Assembly: GCA_028817405.1 (NCBI GenBank)
Contig: JAPPPS010000158.1
Location: forward strand, 1 to 46,212
DNA length: 46,212 nt
From: Gammaproteobacteria bacterium
GTDB taxonomy: Bacteria; Pseudomonadota; Gammaproteobacteria; Arenicellales; Poriferihabitantaceae
Direction: 5' to 3'
Under the pieces are notes generated by a model. The model saw only the letters and a list, made by a program, of their open reading frames with translations, was not told where the DNA came from and made no database searches. Positions 31,136 to 40,800 of the stretch are shown in pieces; position 1 is the stretch's first letter; each line of letters starts with the position of its first letter. Position numbers and translations under genes: made by a program.

Positions 31136-32268
31136 GTTTGCCGCGCGATTCCCGGTCGCGGCGGCACGATTCGGATTCGCCGCCGCGGTCGCGCAATTCA
31201 CCGTCGCGCGATTCCGATTCTCAACCGTCGTCGCCGCCGGTACCGTCGCCGCCGTCACCGTCACCACCGTCGCCGACAAAAACCCAAACCCCGCCGCCGC
31301 ACATCCAAGCATTAGGTGACTTCCTCGCCCACCTGCGCCAGCGCCGGCTGTCGGCGCACACCGTGGAGGCGTACCGTCGCGACTTGATTCGCTTGGCGGC
31401 GTTTTTGGAATCGACAGCGCGGCCGGAATCGGGACCGTCACCGGAGCCGCAACCGGAGCCGCCATCGGAGCCGCAACCGGAGCCGCCGCCGGCAAACATC
31501 GACTGGCGCGATTTGTCAGCCAAGCAAGCGCGCGCCTTCCCCGCCAAACTCCACCAGTCGGGCTTATCCGGCCGCAGCATCCGCCGCATGCTGAGCGCGG
31601 CGCGCGCGTTGTACCGTCACTTAATTGCCGCGGGCCGCGCCGAGGTCAATCCGTTCGACGGCATCGCCGCGCCCAAGTCGCCGCGCAAACTGCCGCCGAC
31701 TTTGAGCGTCGACGAAATGTCGGCGTTGTTGGCGCGGCACGACGGTAGCGATTTGTCGGTGCGCGACCACGCGATGCTGGAACTGTTTTATTCCTCCGGC
31801 TTGCGCCTTGCCGAGTTGGCGGCGCTGGATGTCGGCGGCGTCGACTTCGCGCAAGGCCAAGTGCGGGTCACCGGCAAGGGCAACAAGCAGCGCGTGGTGC
31901 CGGTCGGCGGCCAGGCCGCGGCGGCGTTGCAGGCGTGGCTGCGGCGGCGGCCGGGCCTGGCATCGGCCGGCGAGCGCGCGCTGTTCGTCAACAAAAACGG
32001 CGCGCGGTTGGGCGCGCGCGGCATTCAGCAGCGGGTCAATCGCTGGGCGCAACAGCACGGCCTCGGCCGCCGCCTGCACCCGCACATGCTGCGCCATTCG
32101 TTCGCCAGCCATGTGCTGGCGTCCAGCGGCGACTTGCGCGCGGTGCAGGAAATGCTCGGCCACGCCGACATCGCCACCACGCAAATCTACACCCACCTCG
32201 ACTTCCAGCATCTCGCAGCCGTCTACGACCGCGCGCATCCACGGGCGCGGAAGAGCGGCAAGCGGTAA
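31132..32268 (+). CDS. xerC: Site-specific tyrosine recombinase XerC with an extended N-terminus
   Basis: Partner of XerD at dif. The catalytic residues are Arg about 225 in SSGLRLAELAALDV, Lys in VTGKGNKQRVVPVG, HxxR in HPHMLRHSFASHVL, and Tyr in GHADIATTQIYTHLDFQHL; the ending AAVYDRAHPRA is the XerC type. The first 60 residues are Arg/Ser/Asp/Pro-rich (RDSDSPPRSRNSPSRDSDS-like, then PPSPSPPSP), ahead of IQALGDFLAHLRQRRLSAHT, where XerC normally starts. A second insert of PEPQPEPP units (about 97-121) lies in the N-domain. GTG at 31132 overlaps the DUF484 stop. It ends 4 bases from the convergent quinone oxidoreductase gene. Confidence 0.92.
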   Translation: MSLPRDSRSRRHDSDSPPRSRNSPSRDSDSQPSSPPVPSPPSPSPPSPTKTQTPPPHIQALGDFLAHLRQRRLSAHTVEAYRRDLIRLAAFLESTARPESGPSPEPQPEPPSEPQPEPPPANIDWRDLSAKQARAFPAKLHQSGLSGRSIRRMLSAARALYRHLIAAGRAEVNPFDGIAAPKSPRKLPPTLSVDEMSALLARHDGSDLSVRDHAMLELFYSSGLRLAELAALDVGGVDFAQGQVRVTGKGNKQRVVPVGGQAAAALQAWLRRRPGLASAGERALFVNKNGARLGARGIQQRVNRWAQQHGLGRRLHPHMLRHSFASHVLASSGDLRAVQEMLGHADIATTQIYTHLDFQHLAAVYDRAHPRARKSGKR

Positions 32269-32272
32269 CGGT

Positions 32273-33250
32273 TTACGGCAGAAGCAGCGTCGACCCGGTG
32301 GTCCGCCGCCCCTCCAAATCGCGGTGCGCGGTCGCGACCTCGGCCAGCGGATAAGTTTGGTTAATGTGGATTTCCACCGCGCCGGACACCACCGCGTCGA
32401 ACACCTCGCCGGCGCGGTAAATCAACTCGTCGCGGGTGGCGGTGTAGTTGAACAGCGTCGGGCGGGTCACGAACAGCGCGCCCTTGGCGCTGAGCACGCC
32501 GATGTCGAACGGCGCGACCTTCCCCGATGACTGGCCGAACGACACCATGGTGCCGCGCATTTTCAGGCAGTCCAGCGAGTCCATGAAGGTCGCCTGGCCG
32601 ACCGAATCGTAGACCACCGGCACGCCCTCGCCGTCGGTGATTTCCTTCACCCGCTCGACGAAATTCTCACGGTTGTATTCGATGACGAACTCGCAGCCGT
32701 TGGCGCGCGCCAGTTCGGCCTTCTCCGGCGAGCCGACACTGCCGATGACGCGCGCGCCCAAGTGCTTCGCCCACTGGCAGGCGATGAGGCCGACTCCGCC
32801 GGCCGCGGCGTGGAATAAAATCATGTCGCCGGGCTTGACCCGGTACGCCGAGCGCAGCAGGTAGTGCGCGGTCATGCCTTTCAGCATGAGCGCGGCGGCA
32901 GTGCGGTCGTCCACGCCGTCGGCGATTTTCACCGCCCGCGCGGCCGGCATGTTGCGCGCTTGCGCATACGCGCCTAACGGCGGCGAGGCGTACGCCACGC
33001 GGTCGCCGGCCTGCAAATCCTGCACCTCCGCGCCGACCGCCTCGACCACGCCCGCGGCCTCCAGCCCCGGCGTAAACGGCAACTGCGGCGCCGCATAAAC
33101 GCCGGTGCGGAAATACACATCGATGAAATTCAAGCCGATGGCGGTATGCCGCACCCGCACCTCATCCGCCCCCGGCGCGGGCAACTCGCAAGATTCCCAC
33201 CGCAGCGCCTCGGCCCCGCCGGTCTCATGAACGCGTATTTGATGAATCAT
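32273..33250 (-). CDS. NADPH:quinone oxidoreductase (zinc-free MDR family)
   Basis: The 325 residues follow the Qor pattern: RVHETGGAEALRWESCELP, VRHTAIGLNFIDVYFRTGVY, PFTPGLEAAGVVEAVG, GDRVAYASPPLGAYAQ, MLKGMTAHYLLRSAYRVKPG, AAAGGVGLIACQWAKHLGAR (NADPH site), ANGCEFVIEYNRENFVERVK and VPVVYDSVGQATFMDSLDCL. No zinc-binding cysteines. It reduces quinones by one electron in characterised relatives. ATG at 33250 is preferred; the upstream frame is repeat translation (VATVATTVTNTT). A TATAAT-like box (33326-33331, minus strand) lies about 75 bases upstream without a clear -35. Confidence 0.93.
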   Translation of the reverse strand: MIHQIRVHETGGAEALRWESCELPAPGADEVRVRHTAIGLNFIDVYFRTGVYAAPQLPFTPGLEAAGVVEAVGAEVQDLQAGDRVAYASPPLGAYAQARNMPAARAVKIADGVDDRTAAALMLKGMTAHYLLRSAYRVKPGDMILFHAAAGGVGLIACQWAKHLGARVIGSVGSPEKAELARANGCEFVIEYNRENFVERVKEITDGEGVPVVYDSVGQATFMDSLDCLKMRGTMVSFGQSSGKVAPFDIGVLSAKGALFVTRPTLFNYTATRDELIYRAGEVFDAVVSGAVEIHINQTYPLAEVATAHRDLEGRRTTGSTLLLP

Positions 33251-33408
33251 GGTCGTGCCTCGGTTGGTGGTGTTGGTGACGGTTGTTGCGACAGTGGCGA
33301 CGGTGCGCCCGCGCAATCGATGCCGATTATACGGCACGGCGTTTTAGCCGGCCGCCGGCCGCTGGCGCATGCCGACATCCGCCGCGAAAATGTGCTTTTA
33401 TTAACGCC

Positions 33409-34221
33409 ATGCAAATTGAAGGCAAAAACGCGGTGGTTACCGGCGCGGCGGGGGGGATTGGGCGGGCGGTGGCGGAGCGGTTGGCGCGGGGCGGGGCGCG
33501 GGTGGCGGTGGTCGACCGCGCGGCCGCAGTCGAGCGCGCCGCGGACGCCATCAACCGCGCCGCCGGGCGCAAAGTGGCGCGGGCGTTCTGCGGCGATGTG
33601 TGCGCGGCGGATTTTCGCGCCGAGGTGTTTGCGGCGGTGGCGGCGGACGGCGAACCGGCGCGCATCTGCGTGCCGGCGGCCGGGATTTTGCGCGATGGGC
33701 TGGCGGTGAAAGTGGAGCGCGACAGCGGCGCGGCCGCGTTATACGACGCCGAGGTGTTCCGCCAAGTTCTCGAAGTCAACCTGGTGCACCCGGTTTATTG
33801 GGCGCTGCAGATGTTGGCCGGCGTCGCCGAATTTCGCGCCGCCGCGGGGCGCAAAAAATGGCAAGCCGACGAAGGCGTGCAGGGCGTGAGCGTGCTCATC
33901 GGCTCGATTTCCTCGCGCGGCAACCGCGGCCAGATTTCCTACGCCTGCGCCAAATCCGGGCTCGCCGCCGCCGCCAAAACCCTGAACGCGGAAGGCATGT
34001 TCCACGGCGTGCAGAGCAAAATCGTCCACCCCGGTTTGGTCAACACCGCGATGTTAGAGCAACTGCCGGACGGGCATTTTGACGCGCATTTCAAGCCGCA
34101 GATTCCGCTCGGGCGCATGATTGAGCCGGCCGAGATTGCCGCGGCGGTGGCGGTGCTGATTGAAAACCCGGCGATTTCGGGGCCGCTGTGGGCCGACGCC
34201 GGGCTGCCGCCGATGGCGTGA
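33409..34221 (+). CDS. Short-chain dehydrogenase/reductase
   Basis: The 270-residue Rossmann oxidoreductase has the cofactor motif VVTGAAGGIGRAVAERLARG (TGxxxGIG), an acidic residue in VAVVDRA (favouring NAD(H)), the catalytic Ser region VLIGSISSRGN, and Tyr-x(3)-Lys in QISYACAKSGLA. The usual NNAG motif is replaced by VPAAGIL. FabG-like proteins of about 245 residues are the nearest general relatives; the substrate is not readable. It is transcribed toward the pterin dehydratase gene, 124 bases on. Confidence 0.85.
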   Translation: MQIEGKNAVVTGAAGGIGRAVAERLARGGARVAVVDRAAAVERAADAINRAAGRKVARAFCGDVCAADFRAEVFAAVAADGEPARICVPAAGILRDGLAVKVERDSGAAALYDAEVFRQVLEVNLVHPVYWALQMLAGVAEFRAAAGRKKWQADEGVQGVSVLIGSISSRGNRGQISYACAKSGLAAAAKTLNAEGMFHGVQSKIVHPGLVNTAMLEQLPDGHFDAHFKPQIPLGRMIEPAEIAAAVAVLIENPAISGPLWADAGLPPMA

Positions 34222-34345
34222 TTGGGCGCGCGGCCGCGGTCATCTCGTCACCGTCGTCGCCGCCACCGTTTTTGCCCGCCGCGGAATCACCGTCGCCACG
34301 GTTATAATCACCGCCCAACCTCGACCGCCACCACGCCAAACCGTC

Positions 34346-34651
34346 ATGCCAGAACCCGTCCTCTCCGCCGCCGACCTCGACCGCGAGATGGCCGACTTGA
34401 ACCGCGCCACCCCGGACGCGCCGTGGCAAATCGCCGACGGCAAACTGCACAAAACTTTCGTGTTCGCCGACTTCGTCGCGGCGTTCGCGTTTATGACCGC
34501 GGCCGCGTTAGTCGCGGAAAAAATGAACCACCACCCCGAATGGCGCAATGTCTACAAGAGCGTGCGCGTCGACCTGACCACCCACGAATCCGGCGGCATC
34601 ACGCAACTCGACTTCGCGCTGGCCGCGGCCATGCAACGGTTGGCGGGCTGA
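34346..34651 (+). CDS. phhB: Pterin-4a-carbinolamine dehydratase
   Basis: The 101-residue protein has the family signature EKMNHHPEWRNVYKSVRVDL then TTHESGGITQLDFALA; the His-His-Pro is at the active site. It dehydrates 4a-hydroxytetrahydrobiopterin in the phenylalanine hydroxylase cycle, but many bacterial copies serve molybdopterin or other pterin roles, and no phhA is present here. A TATAAT box (34303-34308) lies 37 bases upstream, without a clear -35. The ATG at 34346 gives the usual length. The repair genes begin 19 bases after its stop. Confidence 0.93.
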   Translation: MPEPVLSAADLDREMADLNRATPDAPWQIADGKLHKTFVFADFVAAFAFMTAAALVAEKMNHHPEWRNVYKSVRVDLTTHESGGITQLDFALAAAMQRLAG

Positions 34652-34670
34652 GCCGCCGCGCCGCCGCCGC

Positions 34671-37600
34671 ATGCCCGATTCCCCATCCGCCGCGGTCGCG
34701 CGTTTGGCGGCCGGCGTCACCGTGGTTACCGCCACCCGCCGCCTGGCGCGGGAGTTGCGCCGCGCGTTTGACGAACAGCAGTCCGTAGCCGGCCGCTGCG
34801 CGTGGGAGAGCGCCGATGTGTTGCCGTATCCGGCCTTTCTCGCGCGCGCCTGGCAGCGGGTTGGCGCGGCCGGCGATGGTGATGGCGACCGCGATAAATC
34901 CGGCCGCGACGGTGACCACGACGGTGACCGCGATAAATCCGGCGACGGTGATGGCGACAAATCCGGCGACCGCGCCCGCCCATTACTCCTGAACGAATGG
35001 CAGCAGAACGCGGTGTGGGAAGCGGTCATCGCCGACGACATCCGCGCTCACGAACTTGAAGGCGATGCGTTGTGGAACACCCACGCCACCGCCCGCCGCG
35101 CGGTCGATGCGTGGCGCGCGATTCACGACTGGCGCATCGGCCTCGGCGCGCTCGACGCCGCCGCCAAAAAATCGCGGCACCGCGACCACCAATGCTGGTT
35201 GCGGTGGGCGCGCGATGTCGAGCGGCGGTGCGCGGCGCGCGGCTGGCTGGACCCGGCGCGGCTGGCGGGGCGGTTGTGCGGCGCGTTGGCGGGTTTTGAC
35301 GGTGGCGCGGCCGGCCGCGGCGATGGCGACGGTGCCGGCGATGCCCCGGCCGGGTTGGCGGCCGCGTTGCCGAGGAACATCGCGTTCAGCGGTTTTGACT
35401 TTCTCACTCCGCAGCAGAAGGCGCTGGTCGACGCCTTGCGCGCGGCCGGAGTCACGGTGACGGTCGACGGTGATGCGGAGAACCGGTTCGCGACAGTCGA
35501 CCCGCCGGCGGCCGCGGACCCGGTTACCGCCGATTCCACCGTCGCCGCCGATTCCACCGTCGCGCCCGCGGATTCAGCCGCCGCCGAACCCACCACCGTC
35601 GCCGCCCCCCACCGCCGCGTCTTCCCCGACGAATCCGCGCAGTGGTTGGCCGCGGCCGCGTGGGCGCAAGAAAAACTGCGCGCCAACCCCGCGGCCCGCA
35701 TCGCCGTCATCGCGCCGGACCTGGCCGGCGCGGCGGCGCGCATCGAGGCCGCGTTGAAGCAAACCCTCTGCCCGCAACGCCTGCTGGACCCGGCCGACGC
35801 CGCGCCGTTGCCGTATCACATCGCCTTGGGCGCGCCGCTGCAACTACACCCGGTGGCCGGCGACGCGCTGAACGCGCTGGCCGCATTCGGCGGCCGGCCG
35901 CTGCCGGCGGAAGCGGTCGGCCGCCTGCTGCTCTCGCCGTTCATCGCCGCCGCCGAGCGCGAGGCCGACGCGCGCGCCAAGTTGGAGATGGCGTGCCGCC
36001 GCCGCTTGCCGCATCAGATTCGCTTCGCGCGGTTAGCGGAGGAACTGGCGGATGAGCGCGGCGTCGGTACCGCGGCCGCGGCCTGTCCGCGGTTGCTGGC
36101 GGCGTTGCGCGCGGCGCTGGCGGCGCTGCAGCCGTCGGACGAAGCGCAGGGCGCGCGCAATCGCAACCAGCCGGCCAGTCACTGGGCGCGGCGGTTTGAC
36201 GACTTCTTAGTGGCGCTCGGCTGGCCCGGCGAGGCCCTCAGCAGCGCCGAGTTCCAAGCCGCCAACGCGCTGCGCCGCGAGTTGCACAACCTCGCCACGC
36301 TGGATTTGGCGGCGCCGCCGATGCGCGGCGCGGAGGCGCTGGCGTGGCTGCGTCGGCGCGCCGGCGAGCAGGCGTTTCAGGCAGAGGCGCGCGGCGCGGC
36401 GGTGCAGGTTCTCAGCGTTTCTGAGGCCGCGGGGCAGCGGTTTGACGCGCTGTGGTTCGGCGATTTGACCGAGGCCGAATGGCCGCGCCCGGCCCGGCCC
36501 AATCCGTTTATCGACCTGGAAACGCAGCGCAACGCCGGCCTCCCGGCCGCGTCCACGGAACTGAACCGCGCGCACGCGGAAGTCGTCCACCGCCGCCTGT
36601 TGGCGTCCGCCGCCGAAGTGGTGCTGTCGCGGCCCGCGTTTGTCGATGAGGTGGCCGCGGAAGCCAGCGCGTTGTTCCATGGCGACGGTGATGGCGGCGA
36701 CGGTGACGGTGGTGACGGTGATGGCGCGGCCGAGACCGTCGATGACGCGGCCGAGGCCCGCGCCGGCCTGCCGGCCCGCGTCATTCACGCGGCGCGGCCG
36801 CGGTTGGAAGAGTTGGACGATGCGCGCGCGCCGGCGCTGGCGGATGCCGGCACCGAGTCGGTTCCCGGCGCAGTCGCCGGTGCCACCGTCGGCGGCGTGG
36901 CGGTGATTGAAAATCAGGCGAAATGTCCGTTCCGCGCCTTCGCGCTGCACCGCCTGAACGCGCGCGAAGTGGAGCCCAACGAGCAGGGTTTGGGCGCGGC
37001 CGAGCGCGGCTCGCTGCTGCACCACGCGCTGCAATTGGTGTGGGAAAAAATCGCGTCATCGGCGCAACTCGGCGAGATTGGCGACGACGAACAACGCGCA
37101 ATTGTCGACGCGGCCGCGGCCCAAGCGGCGCGGCGGTACGCGGTTTCCAGCGGCTGCGGCGCGCGCTTTGGGGAAGTGCAGGCGCGGTGGGTGGCGGACA
37201 CTTTGGACGAGTGGCTGCGGCTGGAGCGCAAGCGCGGCGAATTCAGCGTCGCGGGCTTGGAGGCGGAGACCACGGTCGCGGTCGGCGGTCTCAAGTTGGC
37301 GTGCAAAATCGACCGCATCGACCGCCTGGCCGGCGGCGCGGCCGCGCTCATCGACTACAAAACCGGCGCGCCGGAAACCTTGCGCAACTGGGCCGGCCCG
37401 CGCCCGCAGTCGCCGCAGTTGCCGTTATACGCGCTCGGTCTGGAACAAGACGGCGCGGGCGGGGATGACGCCGCGGTTGCCGGGTCCGCCGCCGCGGACG
37501 CCGGGTCCGCCACGGTCGCCGCCATCGTTTATGGCAAGGTCAAACGCGGCGATTGCGGGTTCAGCGGCGTGGGCGACGCTGACGGTGAATTCGGGCCCGG

Positions 37601-37811
37601 CGTCTCGGCGGTGGAAGCGAGCCGGAGTTTGAAGAACGACTTCGGCGACTGGGAGGCGTTGCTCGCGCACTGGCGGCGCGCGTTGCCGGCGTTGGCGGAT
37701 GAATTCAGCGCCGGCGTTGCGCGCGTGGACCCGTACCGGCCGGAGGTCTGCGCGCGGTGCAACTTGCACACCTTGTGCCGAATCGACGCCGGGCAGGGGC
37801 GGCGCTCGTGA
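34671..37811 (+). CDS. AddB-like PD-(D/E)XK nuclease, DNA double-strand break repair
   Basis: The 1046-residue product starts TVVTATRRLARELRRAFDEQ, the inactive-helicase-like start of the 'probable DNA repair protein' group in proteobacteria. It ends with a RecB-type nuclease: RGSLLHHALQLVWE, KLACKIDRIDRL and ALIDYKTGAPETL. Cys752 (AKCPFRAF) and Cys1027, Cys1030, Cys1036 (C-x2-C-x5-C) match the iron-sulfur staple of AddB. Low-complexity inserts are plentiful: GDGDGDRDKSGRDGDH-type (about 67-103), a short one near 210-225, ADSTVAADSTVAPADS (about 282-305), and GDGDGGDGDGGDG (about 670-690). The stop overlaps the next start by GTGA, so the pair is translated together. Confidence 0.85.
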   Translation: MPDSPSAAVARLAAGVTVVTATRRLARELRRAFDEQQSVAGRCAWESADVLPYPAFLARAWQRVGAAGDGDGDRDKSGRDGDHDGDRDKSGDGDGDKSGDRARPLLLNEWQQNAVWEAVIADDIRAHELEGDALWNTHATARRAVDAWRAIHDWRIGLGALDAAAKKSRHRDHQCWLRWARDVERRCAARGWLDPARLAGRLCGALAGFDGGAAGRGDGDGAGDAPAGLAAALPRNIAFSGFDFLTPQQKALVDALRAAGVTVTVDGDAENRFATVDPPAAADPVTADSTVAADSTVAPADSAAAEPTTVAAPHRRVFPDESAQWLAAAAWAQEKLRANPAARIAVIAPDLAGAAARIEAALKQTLCPQRLLDPADAAPLPYHIALGAPLQLHPVAGDALNALAAFGGRPLPAEAVGRLLLSPFIAAAEREADARAKLEMACRRRLPHQIRFARLAEELADERGVGTAAAACPRLLAALRAALAALQPSDEAQGARNRNQPASHWARRFDDFLVALGWPGEALSSAEFQAANALRRELHNLATLDLAAPPMRGAEALAWLRRRAGEQAFQAEARGAAVQVLSVSEAAGQRFDALWFGDLTEAEWPRPARPNPFIDLETQRNAGLPAASTELNRAHAEVVHRRLLASAAEVVLSRPAFVDEVAAEASALFHGDGDGGDGDGGDGDGAAETVDDAAEARAGLPARVIHAARPRLEELDDARAPALADAGTESVPGAVAGATVGGVAVIENQAKCPFRAFALHRLNAREVEPNEQGLGAAERGSLLHHALQLVWEKIASSAQLGEIGDDEQRAIVDAAAAQAARRYAVSSGCGARFGEVQARWVADTLDEWLRLERKRGEFSVAGLEAETTVAVGGLKLACKIDRIDRLAGGAAALIDYKTGAPETLRNWAGPRPQSPQLPLYALGLEQDGAGGDDAAVAGSAAADAGSATVAAIVYGKVKRGDCGFSGVGDADGEFGPGVSAVEASRSLKNDFGDWEALLAHWRRALPALADEFSAGVARVDPYRPEVCARCNLHTLCRIDAGQGRRS

Positions 37812-40800
37812 CTCGCGCAAAACGACCGCGCGACTGGAAAGCCCGCGAACGCGCGCTGGTCACGGACCAATCGTTCATCGTCCAGGCCCCCGCCGGCTCC
37901 GGCAAAACCGAGTTGCTGGTGCGGCGGTATCTGGCGTTGTTGGCGATTGTCGAAGCGCCGGAGCAAATCCTCGCCATCACTTTCACCCGCAAGGCCACGG
38001 CGGAGATGCGCCAGCGGATTATCGACGCGCTGGCGGCGGATGATGAAAATTTCGACAAAAGCGACGAAAACGCGGTCAAAATCGCCGAAATAGCGGCCAA
38101 CGCCCGCAAAAACGCCGCCAAACACAAGTGGAATTTAGCCGCCAACACCCGCCGCCTGCGCATTCAAACCATCGACGCATTCTGCAACGAAGTGGTGTGG
38201 CGCATGCCGTGGTCAGCGCGTTTTGGCGCGCCGCCGGCGTTGGTGGAAGACCCCGCGCCGCTGTATGCGCAGGCCGCCACCCGCGCGCTCGACCACCTCG
38301 AGCGCGGCGATGCGTGGTCGGACGCGGCCGATGCGTTGTTGGCGTTGGTGGACGCGAACTGGGGGCGGGCGCGGGACTTGCTCGCCGCGACCCTGGCCAA
38401 CCGCGACCGCTGGATGCGCGATTTGAGCGGCGGCATCGGCGCCGGCGGGGGTGACGGTGGTGACGGTGCCGGTGCCGGTGGCGACGGTGCCGGCGACGGT
38501 GGTGACGGTGCCGGTGACGGTGCCGGCGACGATGCGCGCGCGCGCATCGAGGCCATGTGGCGTGCCGAAATCGGCCGCGAATTGCAATCTGCGCGGGCCG
38601 CGTTTGACGCGTTCTCCCCGGCCGCGCGCGCCGAATGGGTAGCGTTGGGCGCATACGCCGCGGGCAACTTGGCGGCCGAGGCCGGCGCGAATTCCCCGTT
38701 GCCGGCGTTGCGCGAACTGACCGCGTTCCCGGCCGGCGACCACAACGCCATCGACGCCTGGCACGCTCTCGCGGCGTTGGCGTTGACAAAAAGCGGCGCG
38801 TTGCGAAAAACCGTGACCAAACGCGACGGTTTCCCGGTCGGCGATGACGGCCAAAAATCTCGCATGTTGGAACTGCTGGAAACGGCGCGCGCGCAGCCGG
38901 CCATCGGCGCGGCGTTGGATGCGGTGCGCCACCTACCGCGCGGGCAATTCGACGACGCGCAATGGCGGTCGGTCGCGGCGTTGGTGCAGTTGCTGCGTTT
39001 GGCGGCGGCCGAGTTGCGCCTGCTGTTTAAGGAGCGCAACCAAGCCGACTACATCGAGTTGACGCAGCGCGCGGCGCTGGCGCTCGGCGACGCCGATGCG
39101 CCGACCGACTTGGCGCTGGCGTTCGACTACGAACTGCAACATATTTTGATGGACGAGTTTCAGGACACCTCGACCGCGCACTTGGAATTGCTGGAAAAAC
39201 TGACCGCGGGCTGGCAGGGCGGCGACGCGCACACGCTGTTTTTGGTCGGCGACCCGATGCAGTCGATTTACCGTTTCCGCGAAGCCGAGGTGGGGAATTT
39301 TCTCAGCGTCGCGGATTGCAAATGCGTCGGCGATGTGGGTTTGGAATCGCTGCAACTGACCGCGAATTTTCGCTCGCGGCCGGCCTTGGTTGACTGGTTC
39401 AACGCCACCTTCGAAGCGGCGTTGCCGGCGCAAGACGACGCGGCCGCCGGCGCGGTCAAATACGCGCGCGCCGAAGCCTGCGTTGCGACCGCCGGCGGCG
39501 GCGCGTTCGTGCATGCCGCGGTCGCCGATGCCACGCCGGTCACGCCGGTCACGCCGGTCACGCCGGCCGCGGCCGCGGCCATGGAAGCCGAGTCCATCGC
39601 CGACCTCATCGCCGCGACGCAAACCGAATTCCCCGCGGACAGTGTCGCGGTCCTCGGCCGCACCCGCCGCCACCTAACCGCCGTGGCCGCGGCCCTGCGT
39701 CGGCGCGGCATCGGGTTTTGCGGGCGGGATTTGGAGCGCCTCGGCGAACGCCAAGCCATCCGCGACCTCATCGCGCTCACCCGCGCGTTAGTCCAGCCGG
39801 CCGACCGCGTGGCCATGCTGAGCCTCTTGCGCGCGCCGTTCTGCGGGCTGAAGTTGGCGGATTTGTCGGCGTTGGTGGAGAGCGCCGGCGCCGCCGACAC
39901 CTTGCCGGCGTTGTGGCGCGACGCCGCGCGGCTGGCGGAAATGTCCGCCGACGGGCGCGCGCGGTTGGCGCGACTGACCGCGGTTATCGACGCGGCGTTG
40001 GCGCGGCGCGGGCGGGTGGCGCTGCGCGACAATGTGGAGGCCGCGTGGCTGGCGCTCGGCGGGCCCGCGACCGTCGACGCCGCGGACTTGGACGACTGCG
40101 CGCGTTACCTCGCCTTGCTTGCCGAGTTGGAATCGGCCGCGGCCGACATCACGCCCGCGGCCCTGCGCGCCGCCACCGCCGACTTGTGGGCGCAGGCCGG
40201 CGCGGACGCAAAAGTCGAGTTGCTGACCATTCACAAAGCCAAGGGGCTGGAATTTGAGCATGTGATTCTGCCGCGTTTGGACGGCGGCGCGCGCGCGCTG
40301 GATGCCGCGCTGCTGCGGTGGCGCAAGCAGCCGCAGCAACTGCTCATCGCGCCGCTGCCGTCACCCGGCGACGGCGGCGACGGCGGGGGCGACGGCAATT
40401 CCGCCGACCCGTTTTACCGCTATCTGGCGCGTTTGGAAAAACAGCACGACGCGTTTGAGCGCGGCCGCCTGCTGTATGTCGCCTGCACGCGCGCGCGTTG
40501 CCGCCTGCATTTGTTCGGGCGGGCGGCGCGCAAGGACGGTGAATCGCCGAGCGCGCCGCCCGCCGACTCGCTGTTGGCGTTGCTGTGGCCGCAGGTGGCG
40601 GCGGAGTTTGAACGCGCGGTGGGGGCCGGCGACGGTGATGGCGCGGTCGCCGATGATGTCGGTGACGGTGCCGCCGGTGCCGCCGAAGATGTCGGTGACG
40701 GTGTCGCCGCGGCCGCTGATGATGCCGGCGACGGTGTCGCCGCCGCCGATGAGATTTCCCCGCCGCCGTTGCAACGCCTGCCGACAAACTGGCGGTTGCC

